Program-made: the position numbers and the translations under genes
Source: G039029935 sp039029935
Lineage (GTDB): Bacteria > Chloroflexota > Anaerolineae > Caldilineales > Caldilineaceae
Assembly: GCA_039029935.1 (NCBI GenBank)
Contig: JBCCFC010000877.1
Coordinates: 1-5,981, forward strand
Direction: 5' to 3'
Length of the DNA stretch: 5,981 bases
Shown here: positions 1-4,742 of the stretch, in pieces
Position numbering within the stretch: position 1 is the first letter of the stretch
Layout: the number at the start of each line of letters is the position of its first letter
The notes under the pieces: model-generated
What the model was told of the DNA's origin: nothing
The model's database searches: none
The model's input: only the letters and a program-made list of their open reading frames with translations

Positions 1-173
1 ATAATGTAGTCCTATCATCTGCATATTTGAATATGTAACTGAATAATGTGATTAGTCTGTGTAGATGGAGGGTGTATATGAGAAGATACGATACACCCAA
101 CCATATACAATCAAACATAATTTTGTACTATGTCTAATGATAGTCAAGTTAGCCCATCCATAGGGGGGAAAAG
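1..173. other. AT-rich leader upstream of the lipoprotein gene
   Basis: No coding region is supported here. It contains a hairpin at 70-98 and several AT-rich hexamers resembling a -10 box, TACAAT at 106-111 and TACTAT at 126-131. None has a convincing -35 partner at 16-18 bp, so I do not call a promoter. The end of the region holds a purine-rich ribosome binding site (GGGGGGAAAAG, 163-173) directly before the GTG start at 174. Confidence 0.5.
70..98. repeat. Inverted repeat, 8-bp perfect stem
   Basis: GGGTGTAT (70-77) and ATACACCC (91-98) are perfect reverse complements separated by 13 nt. There is no T-tract on the right side, so it is not a textbook intrinsic terminator for a gene further left. 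It could be the end of an upstream transcript or a leader hairpin of the lipoprotein mRNA. Confidence 0.5.
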
Positions 174-1013
174 GTGAAAACTGTGAACACAAAAAAGAGT
201 CGTTCTAATTTACTTCTTGTCAGTACATTTGTACTTGTAGCCTCATTGTTGGCTGGTTGTGGCGCAATGGCTCCATATCTGGAACAATTGCCATTTGATC
301 TGCCATTCATGCAACCAACACCAACCTTTACACCGACACCGACACCGACACCAACACCAACGCCTGAACCAACACCAACACCAAAGCCAGGCGAGACGCC
401 AATTCCACCAACGCCGACGCCAGTACCAACGCCAGAAGTCAACATTCCAGATGGCTTCAATGTGCAGGTAGACGAACGCTTGGGTTACTCATTCGCACTG
501 CCACGTGGCTGGACAGAATTGGATCTGCGTAGCTCGCAATTCCAGAACATGGCAAACACCTTTGGTATGGGTGATATGATCGGCCAGTTGAATGACTTCT
601 TGGAATCAGAAGAAGGTCAGGCTGTTGGTAAGGTTGCCATTACAGACCTAACCAAAGCTATGTTTGGTGGTCTGCCAACATTGCTGAACGTTTCTGTCAT
701 TGATGTACCAAATGCAAACCCAGAATGGGCTGTTGGTTTGATCGAAGCACAACTGGAAGCCAACGCTGGTGCATTGGGTGATGTTGAAATTCGCAACATT
801 AGCCCAACTGTTATCAATAACTTGCCAGCCGTTGCAGCATCAGCGACAGCAGACTTGAGCAATGTGGGTATGAGCAATAAAGTATTTGCGAAGGTCGCGG
901 GGCTGATTGCTAATGATAAAATATATGTCATGACATTGGTAACAGAGGAAGCAAGTATGGCAGAAAAAGAGCCTGTCTTTGACCAAATCATCGGCACGTT
1001 CCGCCCAGAATAA
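174..1013 (+). CDS. Secreted lipoprotein with Thr-Pro-rich linker and PsbP/DcrB-like C-terminal region
   Basis: 279 aa. The N-terminus is a lipoprotein signal peptide: basic residues 2-10, a hydrophobic stretch 13-26, then the lipobox L26-A27-G28-C29. Cys29 should be lipidated and the protein anchored on the outer face of the cytoplasmic membrane. Residues 48-87 are a Thr-Pro linker encoded by a degenerate ACACCR hexamer repeat (nt 315-434). Residues 95-279 form one domain that opens with GYSFALPRGW (104-113) and closes with FDQIIGTFR. Such G-x-F-x-x-P-x-x-W openings and IIxxFR endings are typical of the Mog1/PsbP/DcrB-like fold. That assignment is by pattern only and the function is unknown. 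The GTG start at 174 was chosen for the purine-rich site GGGGGGAAAAG five bases upstream. A second GTG at 183 is possible and also leaves the signal peptide intact. Thr-Pro-linked lipoproteins are frequent in Chloroflexota. Confidence 0.88.
   Translation: MKTVNTKKSRSNLLLVSTFVLVASLLAGCGAMAPYLEQLPFDLPFMQPTPTFTPTPTPTPTPTPEPTPTPKPGETPIPPTPTPVPTPEVNIPDGFNVQVDERLGYSFALPRGWTELDLRSSQFQNMANTFGMGDMIGQLNDFLESEEGQAVGKVAITDLTKAMFGGLPTLLNVSVIDVPNANPEWAVGLIEAQLEANAGALGDVEIRNISPTVINNLPAVAASATADLSNVGMSNKVFAKVAGLIANDKIYVMTLVTEEASMAEKEPVFDQIIGTFRPE
315..434 (+). repeat. Degenerate ACACCR hexamer repeat encoding the Thr-Pro linker
   Basis: Codons alternate between ACA/ACG and CCA/CCG/CCT, giving a 6-bp period that is cleanest at about 330-360. 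It encodes residues 48-87 (TPTPTP runs with interruptions EP, KPGE and IPP). Such a tract is prone to slippage in whole 6-bp units without breaking frame, so linker length may vary between strains. The long Gly-Val reading frame on the opposite strand is only its shadow. Confidence 0.85.
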
Positions 1014-1021
1014 AGTGGGTC

Positions 1022-1063
1022 GGTTGGAAGGGACAGGTTGCAAGTTGTAGGTTGCAGGCTGAC
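1022..1063. repeat. Degenerate intergenic heptamer repeat (GGTTGCA type)
   Basis: Six consecutive 7-bp units in register follow the lipoprotein stop. The clearest are GGTTGCA at 1036-1042 and 1050-1056, with the variants GGTTGGA (1022-1028) and AGTTGTA (1043-1049). The units at 1029-1035 and 1057-1063 are more diverged. There are no unique spacers, so it is not a CRISPR array. It resembles in style the other heptamer tracts in this window. Confidence 0.6.
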
Positions 1064-1122
1064 CGTTCATCGCTCAGGATTGCTTACGAAGCAACTCGCT
1101 AAGTAGCGTTATAAGGTTTTAT

Positions 1123-1154
1123 ATAAAGGGCACGGCTTAAGCTGTGCCCTTTAT
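1123..1154 (+). terminator. Strong hairpin, probable terminator of the lipoprotein gene or leader hairpin
   Basis: ATAAAGGGCACGGC (1123-1136) pairs with 1141-1154 over 14 positions (13 Watson-Crick, one G-U) with a TTAA loop. The right arm ends in CCCTTTAT, so a short U-run follows the GC-rich part. On the opposite strand the same holds, so it could work in both directions. It ends only 20 bp before the ATG at 1175. It could therefore instead be a leader hairpin of the next gene, if transcription starts upstream. Confidence 0.6.
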
Positions 1155-1174
1155 GCTGTCAGCGGAAAACGAAA

Positions 1175-2032
1175 ATGATTGAACTGGCTCCAAACCACAA
1201 ATTCGGCCTGCCTGTTGATAACCCGGTACTGTTGGCAGGCGGCACAATTGGCTATGGGGAAGCGGTCTATAAGGGCGTACAACTGGAAAAGCTTGGGGCG
1301 GTGGTGGTCGGGCCTATCATGCGCTATGGTCGGGCTGGGACAGAGGAACCTCGTGTTGCCGAAACCAACAGTGGATTTGTCCTGAATACAGGGTTGCAAA
1401 ATCGCGGTGTCTCTGCTGTCGTCAAAAAAATTTCAAAATTATGGCCGAAGCTAGGGTGTCCGGTCATCGCACAGGTGGGGGACTCAGATCGGGATGCATT
1501 GACGCATGTTGCAACACGCCTTAACCGTGTGGATGGGCTATATGGGATTGAATTGCTGTTGCCACAATATGCAGATGAGGACCTTGTGCGTAGGCTAGTG
1601 CAGGCGGCAACACGAACCAGCGACTTCCCGGTCTGGGTTAAGCTGCCTGTCGAGACGGCTGTGATGTTGGCTCCTGCTGCGATGGATGCAGGGGCGGATG
1701 GATTGGTCGTTGCGCAGCCACCCACAGGAACGGCATTTCGCAATACAACCCAGGGATTTCGACGCAAAGACAACGGACAGCACACCGATGAACCAACTGT
1801 GACTGGTTCACTTTTTGGTCCCCTAGCATTTACGTTTATGTTAAACGCGCTTGTCTCCGTTGATAGATTACAGATTACAGATACATTGATCGCCTGTGGC
1901 GGTATCCATACCTTAACACAGGCACAACAAGCTTTAGACGTTGGTGCAAAAGCTGTACAAATTGATGGCGCAGTGTGGGTGGAGCCAGGGTTACCCGCTG
2001 CGTTGGTAGACGGATTGACAGTTGACAGTTGA
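1175..2032 (+). CDS. Divergent dihydroorotate dehydrogenase-like flavoprotein lacking the catalytic loop
   Basis: 285 aa, near the usual length of class 1 dihydroorotate dehydrogenases (about 300). Family features in order: NPVLLAGGTIGYGE (16-29), LGAVVVG (40-46), PRVAET (59-64), LNTGLQNRGV (70-79), VWVKLP with the FMN-contacting Lys156, AGADGLVV (172-179), GSLFGP (211-216), and the phosphate-binding ACGGI plus VGAKAVQI (240-263). The loop that in true enzymes reads roughly N-x-S-C-P-N, carrying the catalytic Cys and two Asn, is replaced by ELLLPQY (126-132). None of those residues is present. The FMN barrel is therefore likely kept, but the classical dihydroorotate oxidation to orotate in pyrimidine synthesis is doubtful, so I give no pyrD symbol. 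Start: first ATG, with a weak GGA purine site at 1164-1166. Residues 229-237 and the last residues derive from heptamer repeats. No pyrK-like partner is in the window. Confidence 0.8.
   Translation: MIELAPNHKFGLPVDNPVLLAGGTIGYGEAVYKGVQLEKLGAVVVGPIMRYGRAGTEEPRVAETNSGFVLNTGLQNRGVSAVVKKISKLWPKLGCPVIAQVGDSDRDALTHVATRLNRVDGLYGIELLLPQYADEDLVRRLVQAATRTSDFPVWVKLPVETAVMLAPAAMDAGADGLVVAQPPTGTAFRNTTQGFRRKDNGQHTDEPTVTGSLFGPLAFTFMLNALVSVDRLQITDTLIACGGIHTLTQAQQALDVGAKAVQIDGAVWVEPGLPAALVDGLTVDS
1859..1884. repeat. GATTACA-type heptamer repeat inside the PyrD-like coding sequence
   Basis: AGATTAC occurs twice in tandem (1865-1871, 1872-1878), followed by AGATAC (1879-1884). The preceding TTGATAG at 1860-1866 is identical to the repeat unit found just after the gene. 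It encodes about residues 229-237, directly before the ACGGI motif. At this point the family normally has only a short strand connection. Confidence 0.65.
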
Positions 2033-2061
2033 TAGTTGATAGTTGATAGTTGACAGTTGAC
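2015..2061. repeat. TTGAYAG heptamer tandem repeat spanning the stop codon of the PyrD-like gene
   Basis: Six complete 7-bp units plus a partial one: TTGACAG twice, TTGATAG three times, TTGACAG once, then TTGAC. The register is perfect. The repeat encodes the last four or five residues (LTVDS), and the TGA stop at 2030-2032 lies inside it. It is a simple tandem repeat without spacers. Confidence 0.9.
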
Positions 2062-2062
2062 T

Positions 2063-2094
2063 CTTCAACCCTTCAACCCTTCAACTTTTCAACT
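2063..2094. repeat. CTTCAACC octamer tandem repeat upstream of ychF
   Basis: Four 8-bp units: CTTCAACC twice, then CTTCAACT and TTTCAACT. The core TCAAC is the reverse complement of the GTTGA core of the adjacent heptamer tract, so the two tracts can pair over 5-6 bp in several registers. It ends 28 bp before the ychF start codon. Confidence 0.85.
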
Positions 2095-2122
2095 TTGTAG
2101 ATAAGAAATTATAGGACGAAAA

Positions 2123-3223
2123 ATGGCATTAAGTATTGGTATTGTTGGGTTGCCCAACGTTGGTAAGAGTACAACCTTTAACGCATTGACCAAGGCGCAG
2201 AATGCAGAGGCGGCCAATTATCCGTTTTGTACAATCGAGCCGAACAAAGCAATTGTTGCGCTGCCCGATGCACGTGTTGATAAATTGGTGGAGATGGTCA
2301 ATCCAGCAAAGACAATTTACTCGACAGTTGAGTTTGTTGATATTGCAGGGTTGGTTGAAGGTGCAAGTCGGGGTGAAGGCTTGGGCAATAAGTTTTTGGC
2401 AAATATTCGAGAAACCTCGGCTATCGTGCATGTGGTACGCTGTTTTGATGATGAAAACGTACTCCATGTCAAAGAAAAGCCTGACCCGCGTGATGATATT
2501 GATGTGATCAATACAGAATTGATTTTGGCTGACCTGCAACAGATCGAGAATAAGTTGGAGCGTTTACCACGACAGGTTAAATCAGATAAAAGCCTCCAAC
2601 CGATTCTAGAACTTGCATACGAGCTACAGGCGCTATTGGCCGATGGGCAACCCATCTCAGCCTATGGTGATAAAGAAAGTAATGCGTTTGTACGATTCAA
2701 TCATGAGATGCAGTTTATCAGTGGTAAAAAGGTTATCTATGCGGCCAATGTGGACGAAGAGTTCTTGGGCGAGGACAATGAGTATGCACAGGCTGTGCGC
2801 CAGATTGCCCAAGAGCATGACGGCGAGTTTGTGAAACTTTGTGCTAAACTGGAAGAAGAGATGGTCGGTATGACCGATGAGGAACGGGCTGAGTTTTTGG
2901 CCGATGCGGGTGCTGAAGAGAGCGGGTTGGATCAAATCATCCGCAAAGGATTTCATGCGCTGGGGCTGATTAGCTACTTTACCGCAGGACCAAAAGAAGT
3001 GCGTTCATGGAATATCCAGAATGGTTTTACCGCACCCCAAGCCGCTGGCGTCATCCACACGGACTTTGAGCGTGGATTTATCCGTGCCGAGGTCATTCCG
3101 TTTGACGCGTATGTCGAACATGGCGGTGAAAGTGGGGCCAAGTCGGCGGGTGTCATGCGAGTCGAAGGCAAAGAGTACGTTGTCCTGGATGGGGATGTGA
3201 TGCATTTCCGGTTTAATGTGTAG
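2123..3223 (+). CDS. ychF: Ribosome-binding ATPase/GTPase YchF (OLA1 family, Obg-like)
   Basis: 366 aa, matching the usual full length of about 363-366. The P-loop is GLPNVGKS (9-16), the switch I motif NYPFCTIEPN spans 32-41, and the G3 motif is DIAGL (73-77). Leu77 sits where classical GTPases have the catalytic Gln, as is normal for this hydrophobic-substituted class. The G4 position reads NVDE (209-212) instead of NKxD, the known reason why YchF proteins prefer ATP. A charged helical region (about 130-200) is the coiled-coil arm. The C-terminal TGS domain (about 283-366) ends in DGDVMHFRFNV, the family's normal terminus. YchF is a cytosolic ribosome-associated NTPase linked in other bacteria to translation and oxidative stress. 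The ATG at 2123 is preceded by AGGA at 2113-2116 with a 6-nt gap. Its stop codon lies in the left arm of a long inverted repeat. Confidence 0.97.
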   Translation: MALSIGIVGLPNVGKSTTFNALTKAQNAEAANYPFCTIEPNKAIVALPDARVDKLVEMVNPAKTIYSTVEFVDIAGLVEGASRGEGLGNKFLANIRETSAIVHVVRCFDDENVLHVKEKPDPRDDIDVINTELILADLQQIENKLERLPRQVKSDKSLQPILELAYELQALLADGQPISAYGDKESNAFVRFNHEMQFISGKKVIYAANVDEEFLGEDNEYAQAVRQIAQEHDGEFVKLCAKLEEEMVGMTDEERAEFLADAGAEESGLDQIIRKGFHALGLISYFTAGPKEVRSWNIQNGFTAPQAAGVIHTDFERGFIRAEVIPFDAYVEHGGESGAKSAGVMRVEGKEYVVLDGDVMHFRFNV

Positions 3224-3367
3224 ACAGTCGCAAAGATTGCCGACCCACGGATTAGGAATAGCGATTAAATAACTTGCGCGTGTTCAGTGAGCACACCCCG
3301 TGCGGGTTTAATCCAAATGGGTACGTTATCTAATCGCCATTCCTTAGCAATCTTTGCGACTGTCTAC
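3220..3367. repeat. Long imperfect inverted repeat at the ychF / isomerase convergent junction (possible MITE or bidirectional terminator)
   Basis: The outer arms 3220-3240 and 3347-3367 are perfect reverse complements (21 bp, core CAGTCGCAAAGATTGC). The inner arms 3252-3273 and 3325-3346 match at 19 of 22 positions. An 11-nt unpaired insertion (3241-3251) interrupts the left side only. The central 51 nt (3274-3324) contain smaller dyads such as CCCG-TG-CGGG (3297-3306). No T-tract follows the hairpin on either strand, so it is not a classical intrinsic terminator, although its place between convergent genes fits one. Both ends show a TA next to GACAGTCGC, compatible with an IS630/mariner-type miniature element with TA duplication. 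That reading is inference. Confidence 0.85.
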
Positions 3368-3377
3368 TGACATGTCA
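3368..3377. repeat. Perfect 10-bp palindrome abutting the long inverted repeat
   Basis: TGACATGTCA is fully self-complementary and begins at the base after the right arm of the inverted repeat ends (3367). It may be chance, an insertion target preference or part of the same structure. Confidence 0.5.
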
Positions 3378-3417
3378 CTGAGAAAGAGTCGTTTCCCTAC
3401 TATACAGTATTACATCC

Positions 3418-4224
3418 TCATGACAATTTTCCGGCCCAACGCTCACGGAACCGTCCGGTCACCCACAAACACACATCCCAAATATCAGCCAGCGGTTCGC
3501 GCGTTTCTGGATGGAAGGGCTGATAGAGCGGTGGCCCAAATTCTGGGTTGATGGTCATGAAGGGACGACCTTCAGCGGCTTGTTGTGCGATGATGCGATC
3601 CCACCACCCTTCAAACAGTTCTGTCCACGTGTATCCTTCACCAACGCGTGGGTCGGGCACTTGTGGGCCATGTGAATAGCCGACGCGGGCATGGATGTGA
3701 TGTGTACGCGAGATGGCGATGTCCATCATCTCGGCATATTCTTTGCGCTGCATGTCGCTTTCGGCAACGGTGGTGAAATGGCTAAAGTCAGCGCAAATAT
3801 AGAGGTCTGGAATGGCTTCCAAGACGCGTACCGTGTTCCACGGCGAATAGAAAATACGTGTGCGGTGTGTTTCGTAGACAACTTCACAGTCAACCTCCTG
3901 TGCCATTGCCATGACATTTTTGAAAAATGTAACAGCACGGTCCAATGTATAGTAGTCGCGCCCAGGATGGCAGTTGATGAGGATGGGTTTCGTCTTCTTA
4001 ACGTTGTCTAATTGTTGGCGAAAATCCTCTTCCGTGTCACAAAACATCATGGCTACGTAGTCTAGCCCTAGCTCTTCGGTGATTTCGGAAAATTCTGATG
4101 GGTCCATACCAATGTTGGCACACTCAACGCCATCATATCCCGCCGCTGCATAATTGCGAAGGCGAGTTTTCATATCACCCATGTATTCCATCCCCCAATC
4201 GCATTTTAATAATTTTAGCTCCAT
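3418..4224 (-). CDS. Sugar phosphate isomerase/epimerase-like TIM barrel (AP endonuclease 2 / xylose isomerase-like family)
   Basis: 268 aa, typical length for this family. The metal-site motifs are VVYETHRTR with Glu118, CADFSHF with Asp146 and His149, HIHARVGYSHGPQVPDPR (176-193) with His178, and TINPEFGP with Glu228. These are the usual Glu, Asp, His, Glu ligands of a divalent-metal-dependent isomerase/epimerase barrel. The N-terminus has the barrel pattern MKTRLRNYAAAGYDGVE (18-34) and strand LILINCHPG around 81-88 (ILINCHPG). No signal peptide, so cytosolic. The substrate cannot be read from the sequence; proteins of this group usually act on sugars, keto-sugars or inositol derivatives. 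The start is well supported: on the minus strand AAGAGGAG (4238-4231) lies 6 nt before the ATG. No sugar transport or kinase gene is adjacent, so it appears as a single-gene unit convergent with ychF. Confidence 0.88.
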   Translation of the reverse strand: MELKLLKCDWGMEYMGDMKTRLRNYAAAGYDGVECANIGMDPSEFSEITEELGLDYVAMMFCDTEEDFRQQLDNVKKTKPILINCHPGRDYYTLDRAVTFFKNVMAMAQEVDCEVVYETHRTRIFYSPWNTVRVLEAIPDLYICADFSHFTTVAESDMQRKEYAEMMDIAISRTHHIHARVGYSHGPQVPDPRVGEGYTWTELFEGWWDRIIAQQAAEGRPFMTINPEFGPPLYQPFHPETREPLADIWDVCLWVTGRFRERWAGKLS

Positions 4225-4339
4225 TACTCTCTCCTCTTGAATAAGTACCTAAATAGACACCAAGCCACGATCATGATAGACGTAAATCGTGACTCAATCA
4301 GTACAATACTATCTTTTGATAGACGAGATGTATTTAAAA

Positions 4340-4405
4340 ATCTTGCCAAGATAGCGTACAATCTGCCAGCAAATGGGCAGGGCTAGCTTTCATCGTATAA
4401 AGCTA
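4340..4405. promoter_or_regulatory. Cluster of three short inverted repeats
   Basis: ATCTTG-C-CAAGAT (4340-4352) is a 13-bp operator-like palindrome. CTGCC (4363-4367) pairs with GGCAG (4376-4380). TAGCTTT (4384-4390) pairs with AAAGCTA (4399-4405) across 8 nt. All lie in the likely leader or promoter of the minus-strand isomerase gene. They could be regulator sites or a structured 5' leader; the sequence does not decide between these. Confidence 0.35.
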
Positions 4406-4590
4406 TTTACAGTATACCGTGTTTGACTCTTTCCTGCCACACCGCCAAAAAGGGTAGGTAGCACCAATGATGCATACTCCGCTGTATTCCACTGTGACCA
4501 TCTGTAAAAACCATTTATCTGTAATTTAGTCTGATTGCCATATTTTGGTTATAATGAGCATATCGAGGTGATTTCTATCGGGAATTTCTG

Positions 4591-4619
4591 TTGACGATTA
4601 GGACTTACACACTCATAGT
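4591..4619 (+). promoter_or_regulatory. Candidate sigma-70-type promoter for the membrane protein gene
   Basis: TTGACG (4591-4596, five of six to consensus), a 17-bp spacer, then CATAGT (4614-4619, four of six). The predicted start of transcription near 4626 leaves a leader of about 117 nt before the TTG start at 4743. The -10 box falls inside the left half of a large palindrome. An alternative is TATAAT at 4550-4555, whose -35 is poor. Confidence 0.4.
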
Positions 4620-4644
4620 GGCTTGATATATCAATCCGCTATGA
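4613..4644. promoter_or_regulatory. 32-bp near-perfect palindrome, operator-like
   Basis: Centred between 4628 and 4629. The inner TTGATATATCAA (4623-4634) is perfect. The outer arms TCATAGTGG (4613-4621) and CCGCTATGA (4636-4644) match except for one G-T pair. Only the C/T pair 4622/4635 is a true mismatch. It overlaps the -10 box and start region of the candidate promoter, the usual place for a dimeric repressor site. Transcribed, it would also form a strong hairpin. Confidence 0.55.
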
Positions 4645-4742
4645 TTTGCCAGTGCATCAACGTCCAGATTTGTGAGTTTTAATCAGCTCATCAGCGTATT
4701 TCTGATAGAAATTTAGCAAGTTTCCAATTCGGGCGGCATCAT

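Larger units (their letters stand above)
4225..4742. other. Divergent intergenic region with several dyads, no gene seen
   Basis: 518 bp between the divergently oriented isomerase and membrane protein genes. I see no supported reading frame and no tRNA. Contents: the isomerase ribosome binding site (4231-4238), a small hairpin CTATC-TTTT-GATAG (4309-4322), a dyad cluster at 4340-4405, a perfect TATAAT at 4550-4555 with a poor -35, a better promoter candidate at 4591-4619, a 32-bp palindrome at 4613-4644, and a 6-bp dyad at 4698-4712. It likely carries the promoters of both genes. For the minus strand the best pair I find is GTGGCA (4440-4435) and TATACT (4416-4411) with an 18-bp spacer, which is weak. 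Confidence 0.6.

Noticed and set aside
149..460. Gly-Val-rich reading frame on the minus strand
   Set aside because: It is the complement of the Thr-Pro hexamer repeat of the lipoprotein gene and has no independent support.
259..471. His-Gln-rich plus-strand frame overlapping the lipoprotein gene
   Set aside because: Frame-shifted reading of the same repeat; the lipoprotein frame has the signal peptide, lipobox and ribosome binding site.
1324..1785. 153-codon minus-strand frame inside the PyrD-like gene
   Set aside because: Low-complexity antisense shadow of a recognisable enzyme.
2015..2094. CRISPR-like array
   Set aside because: The units are 7-8 bp and directly adjacent, with no spacers of 25-40 bp and no cas genes.
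1175..3223. Functional operon of the PyrD-like gene and ychF
   Set aside because: They are 90 bp apart with repeats between them and no known pathway link; co-orientation alone is not enough.
3220..3367. Classical rho-independent terminator
   Set aside because: The stem is far longer than usual and no U-run follows on either strand; kept as a long inverted repeat with open function.
3691..4011. 106-codon plus-strand frame opposite the isomerase gene
   Set aside because: The minus-strand frame carries the conserved metal-site motifs and a strong ribosome binding site; this is its shadow.
4266..4291. CACGAT / ATCGTG inverted pair
   Set aside because: Only 6 bp with a 14-nt gap, expected by chance in a region of this size.
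4591..4612. Insertion sequence end suggested by GATTAGGACTTACAC
   Set aside because: It resembles some IS termini by eye only; no matching inverted end or transposase fragment is visible in the window.
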